Program-made: the position numbers and the translations under genes
Virus record (IMG/VR): IMGVR_UViG_3300021185_001174
Location: 1-64,000 of that record
Source of the DNA: a virus
DNA length: 64,000 nt
Strand: one strand, 5' to 3'
Notes under the pieces: model-generated
Told to the model about the DNA's origin: nothing
The model's input: only the letters and a program-made list of their open reading frames with translations
The model's database searches: none
Shown: positions 27,638 to 35,608 of the stretch, in pieces
How positions within the stretch are numbered: position 1 is the stretch's first letter
Layout of the letters: each line of letters starts with the position of its first letter

Positions 27638-27786
27638 TATGAGACAATACTCCTAGAAATGTTTGAGATATATTTATCGGTGAGTTCTCTTTGTTTAGTT
27701 CTCCACATGATTTTACAATCTCTATTCTTGGCTCTCTTTTCGGCTTTCTTAAGTGAAGCCATTCTTTCTTTATATTTTAAAACCAT
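27637..27786 (-). CDS. 49-residue Lys/Arg-rich early protein
   Basis: Short frame read directly: starts ATGGTTTTAAAATATAAAG at 27786, two bases after the upstream stop, and ends TAATG into the next gene. The peptide (MVLKYKERMASLKKAEKRAK onward) is a basic helix. The exact fit between neighbours at both ends supports a real gene. Function unknown. Confidence 0.6.
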   Translation of the reverse strand: MVLKYKERMASLKKAEKRAKNRDCKIMWRTKQRELTDKYISNISRSIVS

Positions 27787-27787
27787 C

Positions 27788-28057
27788 TTAATAGTCCCAA
27801 TCGTTCTTTGTTGCCTGATATGTTTCCATATAACTACTACCTGCGAGATAATCTCGTGTCTGTTTATCAGTGTAGTGCCTATTCTTGTCGTGAAAACATT
27901 CTAAACTATTAGGTGACTGATGTGAAGCCTTTGCAATTGCCTTGTTTAATTTGGCCATTGTATTAATTGACTTCTTTCTCTTGTCTATTCGAGCAGTTGT
28001 TTTTTTCATGTTGTGCCTTTCTTGAGCTTCTTTTATCATTTCTAATCTAGTTTTCAT
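27788..28057 (-). CDS. Basic early hypothetical protein
   Basis: An 89-residue protein, Lys-rich helical N-terminus (MKTRLEMIKEAQERHNMKKT) and a more polar, aromatic C-terminus (YMETYQATKNDWDY). First gene after early promoter 28082-28110. Function unknown. Confidence 0.7.
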   Translation of the reverse strand: MKTRLEMIKEAQERHNMKKTTARIDKRKKSINTMAKLNKAIAKASHQSPNSLECFHDKNRHYTDKQTRDYLAGSSYMETYQATKNDWDY

Positions 28058-28081
28058 ATAGTCTCCTTAGTTTACTAATAT

Positions 28082-28110
28082 AGTATATCACGCTTTATAA
28101 TAAATGTAAA
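28082..28110 (-). promoter_or_regulatory. Early promoter of the 28.0-26.9 kb operon
   Basis: Minus strand TTTACA at 28105-28110, 17-base spacer, TATACT at 28082-28087. Preceded by A-tracts (AAAAAAAATGAAAAAAACAC) that look like an UP element. Confidence 0.8.
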
Positions 28111-28146
28111 GTGTTTTTTTCATTTTTTTTCATTTTTTTGCAAAGT

Positions 28147-28163
28147 GTAACATTTATGTAACA
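28147..28163. repeat. GTAACA direct repeats, 11-bp phase (2 copies)
   Basis: GTAACA at 28147 and 28158, exactly 11 bp apart, just past the stop of the gene ending at 28169 and upstream of an early promoter. The same element, three copies in the same phase, occurs at 29167-29194. May be a protein-binding site. Confidence 0.4.
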
Positions 28164-28168
28164 CTAAA

Positions 28169-28498
28169 TTACTTTAATAATGCTATTATCGCCTTTAATA
28201 CTTCTTGAGCAATTAGTCTTGATTCTGTTGCGGCCAGTTGTTCAAGTTGGCCCTGTACTATTATATACTTTGCTAGGTTGTTAATAAGAAGTATTAATCC
28301 TGCTCCGTTGAGTAGGATAAGTGCCCTATCTTCCCATAAGATTGATACCCATAACCATAATGTGATACCAACTATAGAAAGCATAAGGTCTATTAATTGA
28401 AATTCTGGAATGCCACGGACTGACATTGCACTTAATACTATTATTGAAGCAATCCACTTAATATACCAATCAAGTGATTTACCCTTAGTTCTTGCCAC
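28169..28498 (-). CDS. Multi-pass small membrane protein (GTG start)
   Basis: A 109-residue protein with three to four hydrophobic helices (YIKWIASIIVLSAM, LIDLMLSIVGITLWLWVSIL, ALILLNGAGLILLINNLA) and a polar C-terminal helix. I chose GTG at 28498 because it overlaps the preceding stop as TAGTG; the longer frame would overlap it by 49 bases. Integral inner membrane location predicted; function unknown, holin-like topology is possible but it is in an early operon. Confidence 0.6.
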   Translation of the reverse strand: MARTKGKSLDWYIKWIASIIVLSAMSVRGIPEFQLIDLMLSIVGITLWLWVSILWEDRALILLNGAGLILLINNLAKYIIVQGQLEQLAATESRLIAQEVLKAIIALLK

Positions 28499-29067
28499 TA
28501 TACTGCAACTCCTGTAACTTCTTCTTGCTCCATTTGCAAGTCGCATCTCGTTAAGTATTTTTGTAGTTCTTGATGGCCAAGTAACTGAGAACCATCATCC
28601 ATAATGAAGTTAACACTATAGTTGGCTCTTTCCTGATTAGGACCCATTGTCCATTTCTCATTCTTGGAAAGAATTTCTTCCCTCATCCAACCAAACTCTC
28701 CATTGGCCGTATTCCTTTCGCAAGTAATACTTCCGTCCGAATCTATATTGATGAAATAAGGATTGTCCCATTCTTCAATTGCCAGAGGAGCAGGATTTGC
28801 CAAGAGTTGAACATCAATGACATACTCTTGCTGAGCATCATCTGACACTGAAATTGCCTTTACAACTTCTGGGAAATACCTATGGAGTATATCATACCCA
28901 TTTAAATTAGGCTCATCGCCACTACCGAGAACCTCATCACCTACGTTCTCCAGAACATAAGCAGAACCACCTTTATATTTCCAGTACGGGTCTGAAACAC
29001 CATGGACATAATCATCATTGCCCCAAGCATAGTTTTCTTTGTACTGTGTATTTATTAATAGTTTCAT
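28498..29067 (-). CDS. Conserved marine phage protein, unknown
   Basis: A 189-residue acidic protein starting MKLLINTQYKENYAWG, with several Trp/Tyr-rich segments (GVSDPYWKYKGGSAYV, EEWDNPYFINID). No catalytic motif seen. It is the first gene of an operon with its own early promoter (29102-29130), followed by the small membrane protein via TAGTG. I recall similar proteins in marine T4-like phages, without assigned function. Confidence 0.75.
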   Translation of the reverse strand: MKLLINTQYKENYAWGNDDYVHGVSDPYWKYKGGSAYVLENVGDEVLGSGDEPNLNGYDILHRYFPEVVKAISVSDDAQQEYVIDVQLLANPAPLAIEEWDNPYFINIDSDGSITCERNTANGEFGWMREEILSKNEKWTMGPNQERANYSVNFIMDDGSQLLGHQELQKYLTRCDLQMEQEEVTGVAV

Positions 29068-29101
29068 AGGTTTCTCCGTTTAATTTCTAATTTACTAGTA
29101 T

Positions 29102-29130
29102 ATTATAACTGGTTTTTGCACAAATGTAAA
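29102..29130 (-). promoter_or_regulatory. Early promoter of the 29.0-28.2 kb operon
   Basis: Minus strand TTTACA at 29125-29130, 17-base spacer, TATAAT at 29102-29107, with an A-rich upstream tract. Confidence 0.8.
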
Positions 29131-29166
29131 GTGTTTTTTTCATTTTTTTAAAGAATTTTCATAACT

Positions 29167-29194
29167 GTAACATAAATGTAACACATTTGTAACA
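29167..29194. repeat. GTAACA direct repeats, 11-bp phase (3 copies)
   Basis: GTAACA at 29167, 29178 and 29189, one helical turn apart, ending at the stop codon of the SprT-like gene. The element is shared with 28147-28163, in each case between a gene end and a downstream early promoter. Confidence 0.45.
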
Positions 29195-29617
29195 TTAGTC
29201 TTTCGGCCAACACTTTTGGTAAAGTTCTGCCTCTAGTTTATAGGCTTCTTTTTCCCATGGAGCATTTTCATATTGATAGTTGCGAGGTTTCTTACCCTTC
29301 CATGACATACTATAACCACATAGTTCGCCACGTAAGTATTGTTTTGCATGAACCATTTCATGAGCAAGAGTTTGCATCATTGATTCGTGTGATAGTTTTT
29401 CTCCTAATGATTTTCGAGCGATGTGTATATCAACATAACCCTCGTTAGTATCACCCCAGCACAAACCTTCAGAGTCTGAATCTAAGGTAGTTTCAAAGTT
29501 AAGTATAATAACCTTGGACCATAATCGATTAATACCCAATTCTCTACAAAGCTTCTTAATGTAGATATCAATCTTTTTCTTTTGGGCCACTTGACCTCTT
29601 AAAACTAAAATTGGCAT
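29195..29617 (-). CDS. SprT-like zinc metallopeptidase
   Basis: A 140-residue protein with the metallopeptidase motif HEMVH at residues 86-90 (H86, E87, H90) inside the helix LAHEMVHAKQYLRG, and a downstream Glu-rich helix (WEKEAYKLEAEL) that would supply a third ligand. It has the size and order of the SprT domain (compare eukaryotic Spartan, which cuts DNA-protein crosslinks), without the C-terminal zinc ribbon. Cytoplasmic; expressed alone from an early promoter. The target is unknown. Confidence 0.75.
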   Translation of the reverse strand: MPILVLRGQVAQKKKIDIYIKKLCRELGINRLWSKVIILNFETTLDSDSEGLCWGDTNEGYVDIHIARKSLGEKLSHESMMQTLAHEMVHAKQYLRGELCGYSMSWKGKKPRNYQYENAPWEKEAYKLEAELYQKCWPKD

Positions 29618-29653
29618 TTACTTCATCTTTCTCTAATCGGTTAATATGGGTAT

Positions 29654-29682
29654 ATTATACTACGCCTAAGACCGCTTGTAAA
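29654..29682 (-). promoter_or_regulatory. Early promoter of the SprT-like gene
   Basis: Minus strand TTTACA at 29677-29682, 17-base spacer, TATAAT at 29654-29659. It begins 30 bases past the end of the cyclase gene, insulating early genes from the late curli/cyclase cassette. Confidence 0.8.
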
Positions 29683-29711
29683 GTGTTTATTTAGAATATT
29701 TTGTTATAAGA

Positions 29712-31556
29712 CTATAACTTAGGAGAATAAATGGTTATAAGTTCTTCCTTACCCTTTACGTTAATACTACCTATTTCTTTGCACTTATACTCTTCTGGCA
29801 ACTGGTCTTTTGTGAATGAGGAGATGATGGTTTTATATTCAAGCAACTCGTGTCTTGCTGCTTTAGCCTCGAGCCTTGCCGCGAGGTTGACTGCGTCTCC
29901 GATGACAGAGTAATCAAACCGAGACTCACTACCCATATTACCAACAATGCAATCGCCAGTATTGACGCCAGTTCCAACATTGATGGCGGGTAAACCCTGC
30001 TCGCTATATCGTCTTCTGAGTTCATCTGTTTTTATCTCTATCTCTATTGCTGATTTGACGGCCAGTTCTGCATGATTGGGACAATCTAATGGGGCGTTCC
30101 AGAAGGCCATAATACAATCGCCCATATACTTATCTATTGTTCCATTATTATTTAGTATAATTTTAGTCATTGCGTCTAAGAATTCATTAATAAGGATGAC
30201 CAAACCCTCTGGGTCGTTCTTGTTTTTATAGTGTTCTGATATAGGAGTAAACCCTACAATGTCCATGAATAGGAAGCTCATCTCTTTTCTCTCACCCCCT
30301 AAAGTTAATAGTGATGGGTCTTTCTGTAACATATAAACCATATCAGGCGAAAGATAAGTTCCAAATTGTTTCTTAATTTGTTGTCTTAACATAAACTGTT
30401 TATAGAAGTTATTAAAACTTGATGAGGTAAAGAGTAGTATAAATAAAACTGCAGGATAACTAACATCTAGGAGAATATACCATTCAGTCCAGGCATAATA
30501 AACGGCGGCTCCATAACCGAACAGCACGACTGAGAAGATTGCAGCACCATAATAAATTGATAGATAGTAGACTGCCAGAACAAGACCAAGAGAACCAAGA
30601 ACCATTAATACTAGTTCGAGCCATGGTGCCCATATCGGACGAGATATCGAATCCTGGTTCACAATCGTTTGCATGGCGGCCGCTTGTAGATGATGTGCCG
30701 ACTTTAAGCCCTGAGGAGTTGGTATCTGAGACGCAAGGCCCTTCGCCGTTAGGCCCACAAGAACAGTACGACCTTGAAGATTCGGTAACTCATTGGACCC
30801 GTAGTTTATTTCCTTAAACTTATAATTAGGATTAATCCATATAGAACCATTAGAGTCAGTTGATAATATAAATGGTCTTAATATAATTTGTTCAATACCA
30901 GTTTCATTTACCTTTATAGTATAGGATTGTTTTTGGCCTATTACTCTTACAGCCTCTAGTGCAAATGATGGATATAACTCTTTATTAATTTGTGATATTA
31001 ATGGGATTCTTCTTACTAGTCCATCAACTTCTGGCATACCATTTACAAGTCCGTGTCCCCACGCTCCCTGTTCTAGTTCTGGTAGATTAGTGATTAGGCC
31101 ATTATATTTTATAGCCCACTCTAGCGGGTCTCCTGTACCGAATATAGCTGAACCCACATAAGGGGCTTTCGATGACTTACCAGAGTTATCTGCATCTTGT
31201 GCAAGTATAATACCATTGTCTTTTATCCATGAAGCAAATACTTCATCACCACCAAATCTATCAACTTCAGGAAACATAATTGTGAAACCAATCATACCTG
31301 CATTTGCATTTCTTAAATCAGAAATCATCTGTGCATATGTTGACCTAGGGAATGGGTACTGACCTAATTCAGCCAGAGTTTCTTCCGATATGTTTAGTAA
31401 TATTATTTCTTTTGATTCGGTCTCTTCTATAGAACCAATGAATGAATCGAATGTATTTAATCTAAACTGCTGTACTAGTCCTGGGTCCAGAACTCTTAAA
31501 GTTATTAAAAGAATTCCTAGACCTATAGTAGTCCATATGGAAGTTAGGTATTTCAT
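29712..31556 (-). CDS. CHASE2-domain membrane adenylate cyclase
   Basis: A 614-residue protein. An N-terminal membrane helix (about 8-24) precedes a CHASE2 sensor domain outside the membrane (about 28-300: FRLNTFDSFIG, GMIGFTIMFPEVDR, RTVLVGLTAKGL). Three membrane helices follow (about 310-331, 335-356, 360-378), then a class III cyclase domain (about 424-614). Catalytic residues are all present: metal Asp D432 (MDIVGFT) and D480 (KYMGD), adenine-selecting K476 and D554 (VIGDAVNLAARLE), transition-state N557 and R561. So it should make cAMP in response to a periplasmic signal. It ends a cassette with a FecR-domain protein and curli genes; CHASE2 cyclases and FecR proteins are known neighbours in bacteria. 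Gene is intact, a bacterial-type receptor in a lytic phage. Confidence 0.93.
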   Translation of the reverse strand: MKYLTSIWTTIGLGILLITLRVLDPGLVQQFRLNTFDSFIGSIEETESKEIILLNISEETLAELGQYPFPRSTYAQMISDLRNANAGMIGFTIMFPEVDRFGGDEVFASWIKDNGIILAQDADNSGKSSKAPYVGSAIFGTGDPLEWAIKYNGLITNLPELEQGAWGHGLVNGMPEVDGLVRRIPLISQINKELYPSFALEAVRVIGQKQSYTIKVNETGIEQIILRPFILSTDSNGSIWINPNYKFKEINYGSNELPNLQGRTVLVGLTAKGLASQIPTPQGLKSAHHLQAAAMQTIVNQDSISRPIWAPWLELVLMVLGSLGLVLAVYYLSIYYGAAIFSVVLFGYGAAVYYAWTEWYILLDVSYPAVLFILLFTSSSFNNFYKQFMLRQQIKKQFGTYLSPDMVYMLQKDPSLLTLGGERKEMSFLFMDIVGFTPISEHYKNKNDPEGLVILINEFLDAMTKIILNNNGTIDKYMGDCIMAFWNAPLDCPNHAELAVKSAIEIEIKTDELRRRYSEQGLPAINVGTGVNTGDCIVGNMGSESRFDYSVIGDAVNLAARLEAKAARHELLEYKTIISSFTKDQLPEEYKCKEIGSINVKGKEELITIYSPKL

Positions 31557-31636
31557 ATGTATATATCTATGTATATTCCACGGCCGCCATTAGGAGTTCC
31601 ATACTTATAACGAAGATATCGGCCATAGTTTTTCAT
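31553..31636 (-). CDS. Bridging 27-residue mini-ORF before the cyclase
   Basis: ATG at 31636 overlaps the curlin stop as TGATG and its stop overlaps the cyclase ATG as ATGA, so it fills the gap exactly. The peptide is Tyr/Gly/Arg-rich (MKNYGRYLRYKYG...). It may serve only to couple cyclase translation to the curlin gene, or be a real micropeptide. Chance openness over 84 bases cannot be excluded. Confidence 0.45.
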   Translation of the reverse strand: MKNYGRYLRYKYGTPNGGRGIYIDIYI

Positions 31637-32397
31637 CAGTCTTGTGTTACAGATACAGCACAACCACCTACTGTAATGCAGTTTTGAGTTAGAGTATATG
31701 TTTGGTTTGTGGTACTCATTTGTTTTAAGATTAAATCTGTTCCGTATAAACCGTCAATTGTTATGTTTGCATTGTGACTTGCATTGTTACCTTTTTGTCG
31801 GACAAATACATCATTATAATCATTATAGATTGTTAGGTTTAAGTTCTTATCACCATCGCTCTGTTGTTTAACCTGAACCTTATTACCATCTCCAGCCAAA
31901 TGTAAATCAAAGCTATGACCTGTAGTAGACCCTTGGTTGGTTTGTTGGACTGCCATATCATTATTATCACCATAAAGAGTAATATCTACCTCATGGCCTC
32001 CTCCTTCATAACCATCAGCCCACCAAGTTAAATCTGTATCAGAATCAAGAGTATTCCATGCAACACCTTGGGCAACTTTCATTTGATTACTAGTACCACT
32101 TACTTCATCAAAGATTATTTTATTAATGCCGTCACTATCATTAACTTGTACTAAATACATTGATAAGCTTGATGCATTAATATATGAACCACTATCTTTC
32201 ATTTCAATTCTATTATTATATCCTATCTGGTCAATACCTAACTGTAAATTATTACCCGACTGCTCGATACTAATAACATTGTCATCGGCATTTGCAATTA
32301 GTGGTAATAAAAGACCGGCCAATATAATAATAGGCCAAAACAGTATACTTATCCATATTAAAGCTTTCATTGAGTATTCTTCTATCTTATCTAGCAT
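31636..32397 (-). CDS. Secreted curlin-like protein 2
   Basis: A 253-residue protein with a signal/membrane segment (about 10-37, LIWISILFWPIIILAGLLLP, ANADD cleavage region). The mature part starts IEQSGNNLQLGIDQIGYNN, a curlin repeat (Q-x-G-x-N-x5-Q type), then more G-D-N/G-D-G-N units (GDNNDMAVQQ, GDGNKVQVKQQ, DVFVRQKGNN) and a C-terminal Cys pair (C-x6-C). CsgA-like subunits form amyloid fibres after export through CsgG. It starts TAAAATG after FecR. Repeats are less regular than in CsgA, so fibre formation is inferred. Confidence 0.8.
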   Translation of the reverse strand: MLDKIEEYSMKALIWISILFWPIIILAGLLLPLIANADDNVISIEQSGNNLQLGIDQIGYNNRIEMKDSGSYINASSLSMYLVQVNDSDGINKIIFDEVSGTSNQMKVAQGVAWNTLDSDTDLTWWADGYEGGGHEVDITLYGDNNDMAVQQTNQGSTTGHSFDLHLAGDGNKVQVKQQSDGDKNLNLTIYNDYNDVFVRQKGNNASHNANITIDGLYGTDLILKQMSTTNQTYTLTQNCITVGGCAVSVTQD

Positions 32398-32398
32398 T

Positions 32399-33511
32399 TT
32401 AATTCACCTGATTTATATATATGAGGATGTCTTCACTATCGTTACCTGTTATTACTCCATTCCATGTTGGTGTAATAGTATCTAGTGTAAAGTTACCACC
32501 CGCCGCTAATTTTATTCTTATAATTCCATTTACGTTTCTATATAGTACTAAACTACCATCTTGCAAAAATACATTATATTGGGATTCATCATTAAATCCT
32601 CTTGCGGCTCCTTTGATATCAAACTCGCCTAATGTATCGAATAAGTCTTTTGAATCTAAAATATCCAATACGTCAATTAAATATTCAACATCCAATTCAT
32701 CTATATCCAATTCAGTAAAATCTAAATCCGTTTCTTCTTCTAGTGCATCTTTCTCTAATTCATCAAACTCTAAAAAGTCTATATCTAAAAAACCTTTATC
32801 ATCATTCTGTTCATCTGCCAATTCTTCCTGAATCTGGTCTTTCACTTCCTGTGGGGGTGAAACGATAAACATATTATCAATGGACGCTGGTGTGATTCCA
32901 TTTATTTTAACTGGCCTTGTTGGTGCGCTATCTAAAGTACTCACCATTGTTGCTTGATAAACTTCGGTTAGAGTTACTACTCCACCTAAATTTTCTACCT
33001 CTATTTCACCCGATGGGTCACCATTCTCATCAGGTAATAATATAATTAAAGACCTTCCTAACTCATCTACTGTTGTGGTAAAGTCCGTACCTCTTATAGC
33101 AATGGATGCCGTAGGGGTAGATATATCAATATTAGCCTTATTAACCAAACCTAATCTACCCGAAGCAAACCTGGCTGTACCCATTGTGAACTTCATTGTC
33201 ATTTTGGAAAGGGATGGGTCAGCATCATAATATACTTCGTCAATTAAGACTTCGGTGTGTTCTTTTAGAGATAACTGAGCCTTATCTAAAAACTCAATTA
33301 ACATCTTACCCTTACCAGTTTCGGCAACGTCATTTAGTTGCACAGGTATATTATTTAATACCTTTATCTCTTCATTATTTCTTAGTATTTGCCCAACACC
33401 TATGGACTCTACAATACTCCCAATATCATCATCCGCAAAGGAATTTGATACCAGAAGTAATGTACTAAGAATCGCCGTTTGTATCTTGCTGATTAATTTG
33501 TATTGTTGCAT
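32399..33511 (-). CDS. FecR-domain periplasmic protein
   Basis: A 370-residue protein with a signal peptide (1-26, ILSTLLLVSNSFA). Residues 30-150 are a FecR domain: GKGKMLIEFLDKAQLSLKEH, then MKFTMGTARFASGRLG and the hallmark IDISTPTASIAIRGTDFT. Residues 225-300 are extremely Asp/Glu-rich with Leu/Phe (FLDIDFLEFDELEKDALEEE type), probably extended, followed by a small beta domain. FecR-type proteins of this secreted kind often accompany CHASE2 cyclases in bacteria and are unlike sigma-regulating FecR. It overlaps the upstream curlin gene by 47 bases. A ligand or partner of the cyclase sensor is plausible. Confidence 0.85.
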   Translation of the reverse strand: MQQYKLISKIQTAILSTLLLVSNSFADDDIGSIVESIGVGQILRNNEEIKVLNNIPVQLNDVAETGKGKMLIEFLDKAQLSLKEHTEVLIDEVYYDADPSLSKMTMKFTMGTARFASGRLGLVNKANIDISTPTASIAIRGTDFTTTVDELGRSLIILLPDENGDPSGEIEVENLGGVVTLTEVYQATMVSTLDSAPTRPVKINGITPASIDNMFIVSPPQEVKDQIQEELADEQNDDKGFLDIDFLEFDELEKDALEEETDLDFTELDIDELDVEYLIDVLDILDSKDLFDTLGEFDIKGAARGFNDESQYNVFLQDGSLVLYRNVNGIIRIKLAAGGNFTLDTITPTWNGVITGNDSEDILIYINQVN

Positions 33512-34205
33512 TGTCTGATGTTATATCTAAATTAATTACTGCATTAGGTGAAACACAAGCAACACCTGCTCCAGTGGCACATGTACCACTAATTTGATTA
33601 ATATCAATATCTGCACTATCGCCAACTAATTCAACGACCATTGATTGAGCTCCATCATTCTGCAATGTATTAATGTTATTACTATCTCCAGTAATATCAA
33701 AAGTCCATGTAGAATCATCTGCTTCAAAGTCTAGGTCGAATATATTAGAGCTACCAATTAAAATTAAATCCGCATCTAATCTTTCAGCACTATATACATA
33801 ACCTTGGTCTAAATCAAATGTATTACTATCTCCAGTAATATCAAAGTTATAATCTGAATCGTCCGAACTACCGACATAGCCGATATTCCAGTCCACCTCG
33901 TTTGAATCTCCCAGTAATGAGAACGTCAAAGAAGATGAATCTAAGTCCAAAGGACCATAAATTAAATTCTGATTTCCGACCATATCAATATCAAATGTTA
34001 ATGATGAACCAACGATAGTCATATCAGAACCAGATGATGAAAAATCATCTAATCCAATTTTGTTACCGTATCCGATTTGGTCAATATATAGAGTTAAAGT
34101 GTCACCACTTTGTTCTATCATAATCTCATTATCATCTGATGCTTGTGCAAAAAGAGAAGGAGTCAACAACAAGCTTAAACTTAAACTAATTAATGTTTTC
34201 TTCAT
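33465..34205 (-). CDS. Secreted curlin-like protein 1
   Basis: A 246-residue, Asp/Ser-rich acidic protein with a signal peptide (1-22, LISLSLSLLLTPSLFAQA). The mature N-terminus (IEQSGDTLTLYIDQIGYGNK) is a curlin repeat nearly identical to that of the second curlin. About eight (G/S)(D/S)S-N-x-F-D-(I/L) units follow (TGDSNTFDLDQG, IGSSNIFDLD, TGDSNNINTLQN), with a late Cys pair (CATGAGVACV). Suited to a beta-stacked secreted fibre. It follows CsgG with a 20-base overlap and leads into FecR. Confidence 0.8.
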   Translation of the reverse strand: MKKTLISLSLSLLLTPSLFAQASDDNEIMIEQSGDTLTLYIDQIGYGNKIGLDDFSSSGSDMTIVGSSLTFDIDMVGNQNLIYGPLDLDSSSLTFSLLGDSNEVDWNIGYVGSSDDSDYNFDITGDSNTFDLDQGYVYSAERLDADLILIGSSNIFDLDFEADDSTWTFDITGDSNNINTLQNDGAQSMVVELVGDSADIDINQISGTCATGAGVACVSPNAVINLDITSDNATIQINQQDTNGDS

Positions 34206-35124
34206 TTTTCTTTTCCTCTATTGAGTGCCTTTCGTTTTTCCCATCATGTTGATGAGGATGTCTATGGCCCTCGGTTAAATTCCAGAACTTACGGTCATGA
34301 CCCTGGTATATTAATTCAAGTACTCCTGCCTCTATGGCTGCTCGTACCGCATATGTCACACTCTCATTATTTCCCACTCCGTCCTCGTATTCAATTAGTT
34401 GTGTACCCTGTTCATAGAACCTGAATACATCACCACTTGAACCATAAGAAAGAACCGACTTCTTACTTTGGACGTTTAATAAAACTTCACCAGTTAAGAC
34501 TGAAACTGCTCTAATTGCAACAGTTACTACATCTTTCCTATACATTCTACTATAACCAATACCAAGTGTCCTTGCGCCTCGACCACCTGTTTCAGTATTT
34601 GTATCATAACCAATAATGCCACCTTCAATAATTATTCCAGCGAATAAAAGTGGACCCAATTCCTTTGCAGTGTTTCCTTGGCTCTTGGCCATGTCTTGTC
34701 TGCCGCTACGGATAATCTGTCTTTCTCTTACTAGATTATCAATACCTTGTCTTTCTGCTACTCTAAACCATGTACCGCCACCTGCAGTCTTAAGAGCATC
34801 TATTAACATTTCAGTACCGCCTTGGGTAACTGCAGTAGAGAATGAAGCTATGTTATCTACTGATTTTCTTTGTCCAGTTAAATCTTTAAATGAATAAACT
34901 GCAACAACTGGTCTATCTTTTGCTGGTGGTAAATTTAATAAATCTACAAATGCAGGTAACTTAACAGCTGTAGGATGGTCAACACATATATACTTACGAG
35001 ACTTAAATTGATTCCATAAGTATGGTTCATCATCAGCACATTTCTGTGGGTCTTTCGACCACTGCGGTATAGAAGCACAACCACTTAAAAATAAAATAGA
35101 TATTAATAAAAGTCTAACCATCAT
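34186..35124 (-). CDS. csgG: CsgG-like outer-membrane export pore lipoprotein
   Basis: A 312-residue protein with a lipoprotein signal (FLSGC, Cys at residue 16 from the ATG at 35124). The CsgG family core is clear: VVAVYSFKDLTGQRK, STAVTQGGTEMLIDALKTAG, WFRVAERQGIDNLVRERQII, LLFAGIIIEGGIIGYDTNTE and a C-terminal YAVRAAIEAGVLELI. CsgG forms a nonameric outer-membrane channel for curlin export. The tail after residue 285 is His-rich (EGHRHPHQHDG), unusual for the family. ATG at 35124 has CAGGAC upstream; it overlaps the CsgF stop. Neighbours CsgF and curlins support the assignment. Confidence 0.9.
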   Translation of the reverse strand: MMVRLLLISILFLSGCASIPQWSKDPQKCADDEPYLWNQFKSRKYICVDHPTAVKLPAFVDLLNLPPAKDRPVVAVYSFKDLTGQRKSVDNIASFSTAVTQGGTEMLIDALKTAGGGTWFRVAERQGIDNLVRERQIIRSGRQDMAKSQGNTAKELGPLLFAGIIIEGGIIGYDTNTETGGRGARTLGIGYSRMYRKDVVTVAIRAVSVLTGEVLLNVQSKKSVLSYGSSGDVFRFYEQGTQLIEYEDGVGNNESVTYAVRAAIEAGVLELIYQGHDRKFWNLTEGHRHPHQHDGKNERHSIEEKKNEENIN

Positions 35125-35608
35125 CTGGGTCCTGACTAAAATTACCAGCACCTACTGGTATTTCTATGATAGTTTCGGAACCATCTTCTGTTATAATTGT
35201 CATTCTTATTACTTCTGAACCATCAGCATTAGTAATAACTTCGTATGTTACTGTAGAACCTTCTAATACAAATGAACCAAATCTAACAGAATCATCATTA
35301 CTAAACATTGATTCTACTAGTTGTTTTGCCATCTGTGCATATATTCTACTCTCTAAGTTCCTAATAAACTTGGCCAATACACTATTATCTTCTTCTCTTT
35401 CTGCGGCTCTTCTTGCGGCTTCTAAAGCATCTTCTATTGCTTTCTTTCTAGTATGTTCAATATTATCTATGGTAAGATAATGGTTACCAGTACCAACTCC
35501 ACTAAAGGATGGATTTTTAAACCCAAATTTTATTTCATCTGCCAATACTGGATATGATACTATAAATAATACCATAAGTAAAAGCACAATATTTCTAATC
35601 TTCATCAT
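35114..35608 (-). CDS. csgF: CsgF-like curli assembly factor
   Basis: A 164-residue protein with a signal peptide (IVLLLMVLFIVSYPVLA) and mature N-terminus DEIKFGFKNPSFSGVGTGN, which matches CsgF (F-x-F-x-N-P-x-F-G-G). In E. coli this N-terminal region plugs into the CsgG pore to form its second constriction. A charged helix (60-85) and C-terminal beta repeats follow. Start placed at the ATG at 35608 giving a normal signal peptide; an upstream ATG at 35626 adds MRRKKI. CsgE and CsgC-like genes are not seen nearby. Confidence 0.85.
   Translation of the reverse strand: MMKIRNIVLLLMVLFIVSYPVLADEIKFGFKNPSFSGVGTGNHYLTIDNIEHTRKKAIEDALEAARRAAEREEDNSVLAKFIRNLESRIYAQMAKQLVESMFSNDDSVRFGSFVLEGSTVTYEVITNADGSEVIRMTIITEDGSETIIEIPVGAGNFSQDPDDG

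Noticed and set aside
29703-29718. Six-bp hairpin GTTATA/TATAAC at the end of the cyclase gene as a terminator
   Set aside because: All-weak stem, no T-run on the minus strand, overlaps the stop codon.
32421-32831. 136-residue plus-strand frame opposite the FecR gene
   Set aside because: Ser/Asn/Lys repeats mirror the Asp/Glu/Leu-rich minus-strand segment.
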